A DNA stretch of 24,322 nucleotides from JBGPJM01 sp041485385 (lineage in GTDB: Bacteria > Planctomycetota > Phycisphaerae > Phycisphaerales > UBA1924): positions 1 through 24,322 of the forward strand of contig JBGPJM010000053.1 of the NCBI GenBank assembly GCA_041485385.1, read 5' to 3'. Each line of letters opens with the position of its first letter. Within the stretch, counting starts at the first letter, position 1. Position numbers and translations under genes: made by a program. The notes under the pieces were generated by a model. The model did no database searches, was not told the DNA's origin, and worked only from the letters and a program-made list of their open reading frames with translations. Positions 1-7,935 of this stretch are shown in pieces.

Positions 1-1481
1 ACTTCTTCGGCGAGTGGAACGTGCCGCACCAGGCGATCACCATGGGGGTGGGGACGATCCTGCAGGCCCGGCGGATCGCGCTGCTGGCGTTCGGCGAACA
101 CAAGGCGGCCATCATCCGGCAGGCGGTGGAGGAGCCGGTCAGCCAGTCGGTGGCCGCAAGTTTTCTTCAGCAGCACCCCGGTGCTCGCTTCATGCTCGAC
201 CCGGCGGCGGCGGCGGCGCTGACGCGGGTCAAGACACCGTGGCTGCTGGGGTCGCTGGAATCGTTCGGCCTGAAATGGGATGCGGCGACGATCCGGCGGG
301 CCGTGGTGTGGCTGTCGGGGGTCGCGGGCAAGCCGATCTTGAAGCTCACCGACGAGGACTACAACGAGCACAGCTTGCAGGAGCTGCTCTCGGCGGCGGG
401 GAGCGGGCAGGGAGGCGGGGCGTACGAGATCAACATCCAGGTGTTCAAGGCGCTGCAGGAGACCATCACCGGGTGGCCGGGGGGGAAGGCGGGGCGGCCG
501 CGGTTTGTGCCGGGGCGGGGCGTCAAGTCCGACAACCCGGCTGATGTGGTGCCCAAGCGGGTCGTGGTCTTCAGCCCGCACCCGGATGACGATGTGATCT
601 CGATGGGCGGCACCTTCATCCGCCTGTGCGACCAGGGGCACGAGGTGCACGTGGCGTACCAGACGTCGGGGAACATCGCGGTCTTTGACGATGAGGCGAT
701 CCGGCACGCCGATTTCGTCGAGGAGTTCGCCCGGGCGTTCGAGCTCTTCGACAAGGACCAGACCGCGCGGATCGAGCAGCACATCGAGGCGTTCGTGCGG
801 TCGAAGAAAGCGGGGCAGCCCGACAGCCCGGAGCTGGCCCGCATCAAGACGCTCATCCGGCGGACCGAGGCCCGGGCGGGGGCGCGGTACTCCGGCGTCC
901 GGCCCGAGCGGATCCACTTCCTGGACATGCCGTTCTACGAGACGGGGAAGGTGCGGAAGAAGCCGATCGGCGAGGCGGACATAGCGATCATCGTGGACCT
1001 GCTGGAGAGCGTGAAGCCGCACCAGGTGTACGCCGCGGGGGACCTCTCGGACCCGCACGGCACGCACCGGGTGTGCCTGGCGGCGATCTTCGAGGCGATG
1101 AAGCGGGTGTCGGGGCGGCCGTGGTTCCGCGAGCTCGGGCCCGCGGGGTGCGAGGTGTGGCTGTACCGCGGCGCGTGGCAGGAGTGGGAGCCGCACGAGA
1201 TCGACATGGCGGTGCCGCTGAGCCCCAGCGAGGTCGAGCGGAAGCGGATGGCGATCTTCAAGCACCAGAGCCAGAAGGACAAGGCGCTGTTCCCCGGGCC
1301 GTCGGACCAGCGGGAGTTCTGGCAGCGGGCCGAGAGCCGCAACCGCGCCACCGCCGCGGCCTACGACAAGCTGGGCCTGCCCGAGTACCAGGCCATCGAG
1401 GGGTTCGTCTTCTGGCGCCCCCCCTCCCCGGCGGCCCCCACCTTCCTCGTTGCAACCCCGGCGAAGGAGACCCGGCCATGA
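1..1481 (+). CDS. nagB: Glucosamine-6-phosphate deaminase fused to PIG-L/LmbE deacetylase-like domain (5' truncated)
   Basis: The frame is open from base 3, so the start lies outside the window; the fragment is about 492 residues. The first ~80 residues match the end of a NagB (SIS-fold) deaminase, which converts glucosamine-6-phosphate to fructose-6-phosphate and ammonia: the motif VPHQAITMGVGTIL, then a segment ending LTRVKTPWLLG. A linker containing KPILKLTDEDYNEH and ITGWPGGK follows. The C-terminal half is a PIG-L/LmbE zinc-hydrolase domain, with the metal motif SPHPDDD near bases 570-600 and a second HxxH (DPHGTHRVC) near 1050. This two-domain form, including the linker motifs, is familiar to me from Bacteroidetes NagB proteins of about 640 residues. 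The stop overlaps the next start as ATGA. The protein is probably cytoplasmic and acts in amino-sugar catabolism. Family assignment is firm; the substrate of the PIG-L half is not known from sequence. Confidence 0.9.
   Translation, partial: FFGEWNVPHQAITMGVGTILQARRIALLAFGEHKAAIIRQAVEEPVSQSVAASFLQQHPGARFMLDPAAAAALTRVKTPWLLGSLESFGLKWDAATIRRAVVWLSGVAGKPILKLTDEDYNEHSLQELLSAAGSGQGGGAYEINIQVFKALQETITGWPGGKAGRPRFVPGRGVKSDNPADVVPKRVVVFSPHPDDDVISMGGTFIRLCDQGHEVHVAYQTSGNIAVFDDEAIRHADFVEEFARAFELFDKDQTARIEQHIEAFVRSKKAGQPDSPELARIKTLIRRTEARAGARYSGVRPERIHFLDMPFYETGKVRKKPIGEADIAIIVDLLESVKPHQVYAAGDLSDPHGTHRVCLAAIFEAMKRVSGRPWFRELGPAGCEVWLYRGAWQEWEPHEIDMAVPLSPSEVERKRMAIFKHQSQKDKALFPGPSDQREFWQRAESRNRATAAAYDKLGLPEYQAIEGFVFWRPPSPAAPTFLVATPAKETRP
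1464..1469 (+). promoter_or_regulatory. Shine-Dalgarno AAGGAG deciding the isomerase start
   Basis: AAGGAG lies 8 bases before the ATG at 1478. The next in-frame ATG at 1550 is preceded only by the C-rich repeat and has no Shine-Dalgarno. This favours the upstream start, so the tandem repeat is translated. Confidence 0.7.
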
Positions 1482-2395
1482 GCAGGCCCCCCCTCCCCGG
1501 GCCCCCCCTCCCCGGGCGCCCCCTCCCCGGGCGCCCCCTCCCCGGCCCGATGCCCCGACTTGCGGTGTGCTCCTGGTCCCTCCGCCCGACCTCGGCGCAG
1601 GACCTGGTCGCGAAGATGAAGGGGACCGGGCTGAACTGCGTGCAGCTGGCGCTCTGCCTCATCCGGACCGGCGCATGGGACAAGGCCGAGACGTTCAAGG
1701 CCTTGGAGACATCCGGCCTGCGCGTCGTCTCGGGCATGATGGCCACCGAGGGGGAGGACTACTCGACGCTCGAGACCATCAAGCGGACCGGGGGTGTGCG
1801 CCCCGACGCCACGTGGGAGGCGAACCTCAGCGCCGCGGAGGTGAACTCGCGCCTGGCCATGCGCCTGGGCGTGCGCCTCGTCACGTTCCATGCCGGTTTC
1901 CTGCCGCACGGGACGGGCGACCCCGAGCGGAAGAAGATGATCGGCCGGCTGCGCCGGCTGGCGGAGGTCTTCAACCAGCGGGGCGTGAAGCTGGCTTTCG
2001 AGACCGGGCAGGAGAGCGCCCAGACGCTGCTGGGGGTGCTGGAGAGCCTGAAGGGACTGGACGTCGGGGTGAACTTCGACCCGGCGAACATGATCCTGTA
2101 CGGCATGGGCGACCCCGTCGAGTCGCTGAAGAAGCTCGCGCCGCACGTGGCGCAGATCCATATCAAGGACGCGGACCCGACCGCCGCCCCCGGCACGTGG
2201 GGGACCGAGAGGCCCGTCGGCGCCGGGTCGGTGAACTGGAGCGCCTTCTTCGGCGCCTACCGCGCGGCGGGGCTCTCCTGCGACCTCGTGATCGAGCGCG
2301 AGGGCGGCGACAAGCGCACCGAGGAGATCAACGCGGCACGCAGGCTCGTCGAGTCGATGCTGGGCGCGCCGAAGGGAGGGGGGACGAGGCGATGA
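1478..2395 (+). CDS. Sugar phosphate isomerase/epimerase (AP-endonuclease-2-type TIM barrel)
   Basis: 305 residues from the ATG at 1478, which overlaps the nagB stop (ATGA). It belongs to the xylose-isomerase-like TIM-barrel superfamily, a group of metal-dependent sugar isomerases, epimerases and dehydratases acting in the cytoplasm. Likely metal or catalytic residues are E175 (LAFETGQES), D201 (VNFDPAN), H228 (AQIHIKD) and E273 (VIEREG), spaced as in the family. The late loop GTERPVGAGSVNW is also typical. The first 24 residues are a proline-rich extension made of four PPLPG/RPLPG units from a DNA tandem repeat; the recognisable fold starts at Met25 (MPRLAVCSW). The neighbours, an amino-sugar deaminase and a Gfo/Idh oxidoreductase, suggest a sugar or amino-sugar breakdown pathway. 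The exact substrate cannot be told. The alternative start at 1550 lacks a ribosome binding site. Confidence 0.85.
   Translation: MSRPPLPGPPLPGRPLPGRPLPGPMPRLAVCSWSLRPTSAQDLVAKMKGTGLNCVQLALCLIRTGAWDKAETFKALETSGLRVVSGMMATEGEDYSTLETIKRTGGVRPDATWEANLSAAEVNSRLAMRLGVRLVTFHAGFLPHGTGDPERKKMIGRLRRLAEVFNQRGVKLAFETGQESAQTLLGVLESLKGLDVGVNFDPANMILYGMGDPVESLKKLAPHVAQIHIKDADPTAAPGTWGTERPVGAGSVNWSAFFGAYRAAGLSCDLVIEREGGDKRTEEINAARRLVESMLGAPKGGGTRR
1487..1546 (+). repeat. Four 15-bp tandem repeats inside the isomerase start
   Basis: Four adjacent 15-bp units, CCCCCCCTCCCCGGG twice and then CGCCCCCTCCCCGGG-type twice (the last ends GGC), encode PPLPG, PPLPG, RPLPG and RPLPG. The unit length is a multiple of three, so copy-number change would keep the frame. 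Confidence 0.9.
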
Positions 2396-3519
2396 GCGGC
2401 GAGCAGCTGGGCGTCGGCGTGATCGGGCTGGGATTCATGGGGCGCACGCACGTCCGCGCGTACGGCGCCGCGCGTGCCGCGGGCCTTCCGTGCCGCGTCG
2501 TTGCCGTCTGCGAGCAGGACGGGGCGACGCGGGCCGCGGCGCTTGGGAAGACCGTGGATGCGGGGGCCCGCGGCAACCTGGCCGTCGAGGGCGGGGACGG
2601 GGCGCCGCTCGTCGACGCGGCGACGGTGCATGCCTGCGCCGACCCGATCGAGATCGCCGCGGACCCGGCGGTGGACATGGTCAGCATCTGCACGCCGACG
2701 GACACGCACACGGACCTTGCGGCGATGATGCTCGTCGCGGGCAAGCACGTGCTGGTGGAGAAGCCCGTGGCGCTGGAGGCCGCCGGGGTGCGGGAGCTTG
2801 AGGAAATCGCGGCCGACTGCGGACGGCTGTGCATGCCGGCGATGTGCATGCGCTTCTGGCCCGGGTGGGACTGGCTGAAGGATCGCGTGGCCGACGGGTC
2901 GCTGGGCGGGGTGAGGAGCGCCGTCTTCAGGCGCGTGGGCTCGCGCCCGGCGTGGAGCCGGGCCTTCTACGGCGATGACGCCCGCACCGGCGGGGCGCTG
3001 TTTGATCTGCACATCCATGACGCCGACATCGTCTGCTGGCTCTTCGGGCCTCCCGACTCGGTGACCAGTAGCGGCGACGTCTCGCACATCACCACGGCGT
3101 ACCGGTACAGGCGCGGCCCGGCGCACGTCATCGCCGAGGGGGCCTGGCTCTCGAATGCCGGCCTGCCGTTCCGCATGCGGTTCACTGTCGAGTTCGAGAG
3201 GGCCGTCGCCGACTGGGACCTGTCGCGCCCCCCGGCCGAGCGGCTCGTGCTGGCGCAGGGCGGCCACGCCGCAACCGTGCCGCTCGTCGGCGACGCGGGG
3301 TACGACCCGGAGGTGCGGCACTTCGTCGAGGTGGTCGCTTCGTTCGGGGACGCGTCAACGGAGGAGATCCGCCTGGGCGCCACGCTCGCTGAGGCCGCGG
3401 TGGTGACCGAGCTGCTGCTCGCCGAGCGCGACAGCGCGGAACAGGGGAGGGAAGTATCCACGCACCACCTGCAAACCGCGGGCCCGCCGCGTTCCCCACC
3501 GGCGCGGCCGGTCAGTTGA
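2392..3519 (+). CDS. Gfo/Idh/MocA family NAD(P)-dependent oxidoreductase
   Basis: 375 residues, starting in the ATGA overlap with the isomerase stop. The N-terminal Rossmann fold has the dinucleotide motif G12-x-G14-x-x-G17 (VIGLGFMG). The family's EKP motif, with the catalytic lysine, is at residues 123-125 (VLVEKPVALE). The substrate-side motif GGALFDLHIHDADIV, with D205, H207, H209 and D210, is where the family carries its catalytic Asp/His. Residues ~50-90 hold a spacer between the second and third strands, as seen in many planctomycete members. These cytoplasmic enzymes oxidise or reduce sugars, inositols and their derivatives. The operon context points to the same sugar pathway as its two upstream neighbours, but the substrate is not readable. 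The last 8 bases overlap the convergent PAAR gene, and I see no terminator between them. Confidence 0.9.
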   Translation: MSGEQLGVGVIGLGFMGRTHVRAYGAARAAGLPCRVVAVCEQDGATRAAALGKTVDAGARGNLAVEGGDGAPLVDAATVHACADPIEIAADPAVDMVSICTPTDTHTDLAAMMLVAGKHVLVEKPVALEAAGVRELEEIAADCGRLCMPAMCMRFWPGWDWLKDRVADGSLGGVRSAVFRRVGSRPAWSRAFYGDDARTGGALFDLHIHDADIVCWLFGPPDSVTSSGDVSHITTAYRYRRGPAHVIAEGAWLSNAGLPFRMRFTVEFERAVADWDLSRPPAERLVLAQGGHAATVPLVGDAGYDPEVRHFVEVVASFGDASTEEIRLGATLAEAAVVTELLLAERDSAEQGREVSTHHLQTAGPPRSPPARPVS

Positions 3520-3811
3520 TCATGACGGTGGGGCAGCCCGGGCCCGCGACGGAGCCGCCGTGCGTGGTGGGATCGCCGATGCGCGCGAGGCCCTTGCCCC
3601 CCGCCATGACCGTCACCGACCCCATCGCGATCGAGTCGGGGGGGCCGACGCAGGTGCAGACGTCGCCCATCACCGCGGCGGGCTTGCCGCCGATCATCAC
3701 CGTGGCGGCGCCCGGCCCGGTCACAGGACCGCCGACGTGCGGCACGGGGGGCGTGCCGGGGGTCACCATGGGGCAGGCATGCATGTCACCGACACACGCG
3801 GCGGGGGGCAT
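3512..3811 (-). CDS. PAAR-domain T6SS spike-tip protein
   Basis: 99 residues, all PAAR domain: Pro-Ala-Ala-rich start (MPPAACVGDMHACP), repeated Gly-rich turns (VMIGGKPAAVMGD, VMAGGKGLARIGD) and likely zinc ligands among H11, H25, C52, C54 and H84. PAAR proteins form the sharp cone capping the VgrG trimer and can carry cargo. This one has no extension, so cargo would bind non-covalently or through VgrG. The start has AGGAG 7 bases upstream. It is the last gene of the spike/cargo module, 57 bases after the exported protein. Its final residues TVMIN and stop share a 16-base identity with the end of vgrG. It overlaps the convergent oxidoreductase gene by 8 bases. Confidence 0.92.
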   Translation of the reverse strand: MPPAACVGDMHACPMVTPGTPPVPHVGGPVTGPGAATVMIGGKPAAVMGDVCTCVGPPDSIAMGSVTVMAGGKGLARIGDPTTHGGSVAGPGCPTVMIN

Positions 3812-3868
3812 GGGTGGACTCCTGTCGTTGAACCGGTCCGCGCCCGGTCCGGTCGGCGCGATTCCTCG

Positions 3869-5428
3869 TCAGCCGCACTTGTGCGGCAGCGTCTTTCCAT
3901 CCGGGAATACTACTTTCAGGCCCTGGCCGGGGGAACCGCCGACCAGGAGCGGCTTGCCGCGGTCGGCGAAGATGATGTCGACGGGGAGTTTCGACGCGGC
4001 GAGGACGGCGGGGACCGGGGTGACGCTCTCGTAGCCGTCGTAGAAGAACCATGCGCCGCTGAGGTCGGAGAGGAGGGCCGCGGGCATGCCGTCGGGCCCG
4101 ATCCGGACGACGGCGCGGTGGATCTCCACGGCGTAGCGCCATTCGACCGGGTCCGGCGGCTCCTGCGTGAACCCGTCCTTGGCATCCAGCGTCCAGCGCA
4201 CGAGGACGGGCTTGCGGCTGGTGGCGGGGTCGCCGACCATCAGCGTGGCGCCGCGCACCTTGTCCTCGGCGTCGACCAGGGCGGCGCCCGCGAGGAACTC
4301 GGCCTTCCACTCCGCGACCTTCTTGAGGGGGTTGCTGGCGATGGCCTGGTTCGGCCACGGGGTGGTATAGAGCGCGATGCCGCCCTCGGTCTGGGTGACG
4401 TAGGTGACCGATCGGCGCCCGTCCGAACGGGCGTGGCTCTGGGCATCGAGGAAGGGGTAGGTGGGCAGGGGCGTCCTGGCGCCGGCGGTCGCCTTGCCCG
4501 GCCCCGCGAAATCGACGATCTGCAGGTAGGCGGTGCGCTTGGCCGCGTCGCCGAGCCAGATGAGCGCGGCCCCGGGCGGCGGCTTGGTGGCGTCCTCGTC
4601 GGGGTCGGTGTAGAGCGGAGCGATGATCCTGGCCTCTTGCCCGGGCAGCGCCCACTTGCCCGTCGGGGCCGCGCCGCCGGCGTCGGGGTTGAAGTGCGTG
4701 AACCGCAGGTCGCCGTCCTCGATCCACGCGACCCACTGGCTCGTGGCGATGGACATGTTCCGGGGGGCGGACGCGACGGGCGTCGCGGCGAACGGGGCCT
4801 TGGTCACGGTGGCCGCATCGGTGACGCCGCTCTGGTGGGACAGGCCCAGGACGTGCCGGCACAGCTGGGTGGGGTCGGCCATGGCGTTGACGGAGAAGGC
4901 GTACCACACGCTGCTGGTGGCGCCGGAGACGGGCACGATCGTCAGGGCGCGCGACGCCACGGCCGTGATGTGCACCTTGAGCTTGTTGGACTCGGCCCGC
5001 TCCTTGCCCAGGTCGTAGGCGACGACGGCGGAGATCTCGTAGTCGCCGGGGACCGAGAACTCGACGCGCGACCGGAGCTGGAAGTCGAACTCGACCGTCT
5101 GGCCCGGGGGCAGCGGCGTGGGCTGGTCGCCCAGCTCGCGCGGGTGCCCGATCTGGAACGTCTCGGCACCGGTGCGGAGCTCGACGATCCGCCACATCGG
5201 CGAGTTCTCGTGCTCGGAGGGATGGAGGTACTTGAGCGGCGCCTTGCCGTTGTTCTTGTAGGTGATCCTGCACGCCGGATTCTGCTGCACGAGCAGGTCG
5301 GTGGTGTCGATCTGGAGCTGAACTTCAAGGGGCATGGTTGTCGTCTCCGGCTGGGCGGTCGTGCTGGCGGCCAGCGCGCCGATCATCACCCCCAGCACCA
5401 CAGGGCAGAGCAGTCGTTGTCGGTTCAT
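3869..5428 (-). CDS. Sec-exported beta-rich protein of the T6SS cargo module (candidate partner or immunity protein)
   Basis: 519 residues. The N-terminus is a classic signal peptide: MNRQR, a hydrophobic stretch LLCPVVLGVMIGALAAS, and a probable cut near TTA25-Q26. Residues ~30-155 look like an immunoglobulin-like beta domain (ITYKNNGKAPLKYL, LPPGQTVEFDFQL, VPGDYEISAVV). Residues ~160-519 contain repeating strand-turn units (WVAWIEDGDLRFTHFN, ALIWLGDAAKRTAYLQIV, SVTYVTQTEGGIALYT) suggestive of a beta-propeller, and the protein ends in PHKCG. I do not recognise a named family. Its ATG overlaps the stop of the metallopeptidase gene (ATGA), so the two are probably translationally coupled. An exported product next to a spike-linked peptidase could be a periplasmic immunity protein or a cofactor; this is inference, and 519 residues is large for immunity. 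An internal ATG at 5335 with GGAG upstream would give a version without the signal peptide. Confidence 0.75.
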   Translation of the reverse strand: MNRQRLLCPVVLGVMIGALAASTTAQPETTTMPLEVQLQIDTTDLLVQQNPACRITYKNNGKAPLKYLHPSEHENSPMWRIVELRTGAETFQIGHPRELGDQPTPLPPGQTVEFDFQLRSRVEFSVPGDYEISAVVAYDLGKERAESNKLKVHITAVASRALTIVPVSGATSSVWYAFSVNAMADPTQLCRHVLGLSHQSGVTDAATVTKAPFAATPVASAPRNMSIATSQWVAWIEDGDLRFTHFNPDAGGAAPTGKWALPGQEARIIAPLYTDPDEDATKPPPGAALIWLGDAAKRTAYLQIVDFAGPGKATAGARTPLPTYPFLDAQSHARSDGRRSVTYVTQTEGGIALYTTPWPNQAIASNPLKKVAEWKAEFLAGAALVDAEDKVRGATLMVGDPATSRKPVLVRWTLDAKDGFTQEPPDPVEWRYAVEIHRAVVRIGPDGMPAALLSDLSGAWFFYDGYESVTPVPAVLAASKLPVDIIFADRGKPLLVGGSPGQGLKVVFPDGKTLPHKCG

Positions 5429-7839
5429 GGATTCGGCACAGTCGAAATGTCCCACCCCCGGAAGGCCAGCAGGCACCTGGCGCAAAAATCCCCTTCGCAG
5501 GTCATGTAGCTCATGACGCAGATGCTCTCGTTCTGGGTGGTAGCGATGTCGTCGTGCGAGTTGGCCGCCGCGCCGCCCCCTGCGCCCATCCCGGGGTCGT
5601 TGCCCGGCCCGTGCAGCCGGAACAGGACGTGCCCGACCTCGTGGCAGGTGTTGCTGGTGAAGCTGTAGCCGGACCACGGCGGCCTCGAGGCTGTCGGCAA
5701 CGGCGGGGCACTCACGGCCGTGGAATAGAACGGCGCCCCGGCCCAGACCAGGCCGCCGCGGTACTCCAGCGACCATCCGCTGTTGTCGGCCACAATATCG
5801 CGACGGACCAGCGCGTAGCTGCACCCGTACCCCCCGGAGATGATGGTGATGCCGGGCATGAACCCGTTGCTCGTGAGCCGGCGCAGGAATCCCGGCAGCA
5901 TGTAGCTCATCACCAGGGATTGCAGGTTGCCGACGGTGTTGTTGCCGTTGCCGAACTGCCGGGTGGCGGGCGTTCCGCCCGGGAGCGAGGCGTTGTAGGC
6001 TTCGGGCGTCCGCAAGGGCAGGTGCACAACGGCGTCGCTCACCGTGACGGTCGAGCCGGCCTCCATGTGCATCAGCCGGTCGAGATCGAACCTTGTGCCG
6101 AGGTTGAACTGCCCCAGGCGCGCGTCCCGGCGGGCCTGCTGGCGCGCGGCCTGCCAGTCGGCCGCCGAGAGCGACTCGGGAGGGTTGACCTGCGCCGTCG
6201 GGTCCAGCTCGACCTCGACGAAGGCCTTGGCCCAGGCGACGGGGAAGCTGTCGAAGGCCGTCGGCGGGTGTGCCTGCGTGCCGGCGTTGAACAGGAAGGA
6301 GAAATCGACGGTGGGGAGGGGTGGACGGATGGTGTTGTTGGGATGAATCAGGTAGGCGCGCCGGAGATAGCCGATGGGAGTGGTCGCCGGGTTGACCGGG
6401 TCGGTGTTCAGGTGCGCGTAGGCAGGGATGGCGAGCTCCTGCATCAGGACCGCGGCGGGCTGGCCGATGGGCTGGCGCACCACGCGGCTTACCCGCAGGT
6501 GCCGCCAGATAACGAACGTCCCCGTATCCACGGAGACCGCCTGGGCGCCGGTGCCGTCGCCGGTGGTGGTCGTGGGCCCGACGTAGGCACGGAAGCGGTA
6601 GCGGTCGCCGCCGCAGCGCGAGGGGGTGAAGATGACGCCCGCCTCGCCCATGGTGTTGGTCTTGGCCTTGACGGCGTGGAGATGGTGTCCGCCGGCTGCG
6701 GCGTTGACGGCGAGGGGGAACGGTGGAAGCGGCGGGAGCGGCACATCGGTCCTGGTGGCGCGCGGATCGGTGTTGAAGCCGGGGAAGGACGTGATCGAGA
6801 GGATGATGTCGGCGACATCGGTGCCGGCGTTGGGGCTGCCCTGGCCCTGGAGCCCGCCGCGGTCGGAGCGGCAGTTGCCGGCCTGGGGATCGCCCGCGGC
6901 CGGGGCCCGACCGGCCGTCGGGTTCTCCTCGCGATTGATGGTCTTCATCGGACCGGCGAGGTTCGCGGGGGCGATCGGGCGGACCGGCGCGGCCGGGAAG
7001 GGCGGGCCGACGGTCGTGTCGCGGATGAGCGGGCGATTGAGCTGATCCGCAACCGAGCGTGTCTGATCGAAACCGGGGAGGTTGTAGGGCGCGACGAGCT
7101 GGAAGTACACCCATGCATCGGCCAAGGGGCGCCACTCCGACGTGTCGGGGTCGCGCTTCTCGACGAGGGCGATGAGCGGGAGCTTGCCGAGGATGGGGTT
7201 GTCGGTCCTGAACCGGGACTCGACGGTGTACAGGTTCGTGCCCAGCGTGCTGTTGCGGTAGGCGGGGCGCGGGTCCTGGTTGAGGTTCAGCCCCTGGGGC
7301 GCCTGCCAAGAGTCGAAGAACGTGTAGCCGCCCGGCAGACGGAGCTTGCGGAAGTTGCCCTCGACCGGCGCGGCGGGGTCGTCGGCCGGGGGCGGGAGCT
7401 GGCCCGTATCCATAATCCACTCGATCAAGCGCTTCTGGATCTCCGCGTCCGCCTGATCATCGCTGGCGCCGCCCATGATATTCGTCTTGAAATAGTCCCA
7501 CGCGCCCATGAACGCGGGCGCGGGGTCGGTGGTGGGCGGCGTCTGGGCCGGGATGCCGCGGAAGGCCGTGAGCGCCTGCGCGTGGTTGAGCGGGAAGTAG
7601 AAGAGGCCGAGCACCTGGAGCCGCTCCATGCGACCCAGCTCGGAAGCAGGAGGGTTGACGAAGAGGGACTCGATCGGCCCCAGGCGCAGGGAGATGCGGA
7701 GATCGGCGCGGATGACCAGCGCGTTGAAGCGCTGCGGGGAGTCGAAGCTCGGCACGATTCGGCCGATGTCCGCCGCGTTGGTCGGAAGCCGGCCCGGTGG
7801 CGTGGCCGGAGTCACGGTGCTGGTAGGATCGGGGGGCAT
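5425..7839 (-). CDS. Large metzincin-like zinc metallopeptidase, candidate T6SS effector
   Basis: 804 residues from the ATG at 7839; a TTG nine codons upstream (7866) is also in frame, but the ATG has AGGA 9 bases before it. The catalytic region is at the extreme C-terminus: CHEVGHVLFRLH gives zinc ligands H733, H737 and possibly H743 with catalytic E734, spaced like metzincins (HExxHxxGxxH) but with F740 in place of the Gly. Thirty-three residues after H743 comes ICVMSYM, a Met-turn-like segment (M776). Cysteines cluster here (C732, C774, C781, and CxxC at 786/789). The first ~700 residues are unfamiliar to me and may carry delivery or substrate-binding parts. No signal peptide or membrane segment is evident, as expected for cargo loaded in the cytoplasm. 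It lies between the LysM/PG-binding gene and the exported protein, within the VgrG-to-PAAR module. Peptidase fold: likely. Effector role: inferred. Confidence 0.75.
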   Translation of the reverse strand: MPPDPTSTVTPATPPGRLPTNAADIGRIVPSFDSPQRFNALVIRADLRISLRLGPIESLFVNPPASELGRMERLQVLGLFYFPLNHAQALTAFRGIPAQTPPTTDPAPAFMGAWDYFKTNIMGGASDDQADAEIQKRLIEWIMDTGQLPPPADDPAAPVEGNFRKLRLPGGYTFFDSWQAPQGLNLNQDPRPAYRNSTLGTNLYTVESRFRTDNPILGKLPLIALVEKRDPDTSEWRPLADAWVYFQLVAPYNLPGFDQTRSVADQLNRPLIRDTTVGPPFPAAPVRPIAPANLAGPMKTINREENPTAGRAPAAGDPQAGNCRSDRGGLQGQGSPNAGTDVADIILSITSFPGFNTDPRATRTDVPLPPLPPFPLAVNAAAGGHHLHAVKAKTNTMGEAGVIFTPSRCGGDRYRFRAYVGPTTTTGDGTGAQAVSVDTGTFVIWRHLRVSRVVRQPIGQPAAVLMQELAIPAYAHLNTDPVNPATTPIGYLRRAYLIHPNNTIRPPLPTVDFSFLFNAGTQAHPPTAFDSFPVAWAKAFVEVELDPTAQVNPPESLSAADWQAARQQARRDARLGQFNLGTRFDLDRLMHMEAGSTVTVSDAVVHLPLRTPEAYNASLPGGTPATRQFGNGNNTVGNLQSLVMSYMLPGFLRRLTSNGFMPGITIISGGYGCSYALVRRDIVADNSGWSLEYRGGLVWAGAPFYSTAVSAPPLPTASRPPWSGYSFTSNTCHEVGHVLFRLHGPGNDPGMGAGGGAAANSHDDIATTQNESICVMSYMTCEGDFCARCLLAFRGWDISTVPNP

Positions 7840-7935
7840 GCAGGCTGGTCCTGTTCCTCGGATCAAGACGAGAGACGGTCTGCGAGGCGACGTGACGTTG
7901 AAGGGGCGGCTGTCGGGCCGGCGGTGAAGGCGGGA

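Noticed and set aside
3869..7420. A 1183-residue reading of the exported-protein frame extending upstream
   Set aside because: The upstream part is an Arg/Pro/Ala-rich shadow of the peptidase gene. The real start is the ATG at 5428, with a signal peptide and ATGA coupling.
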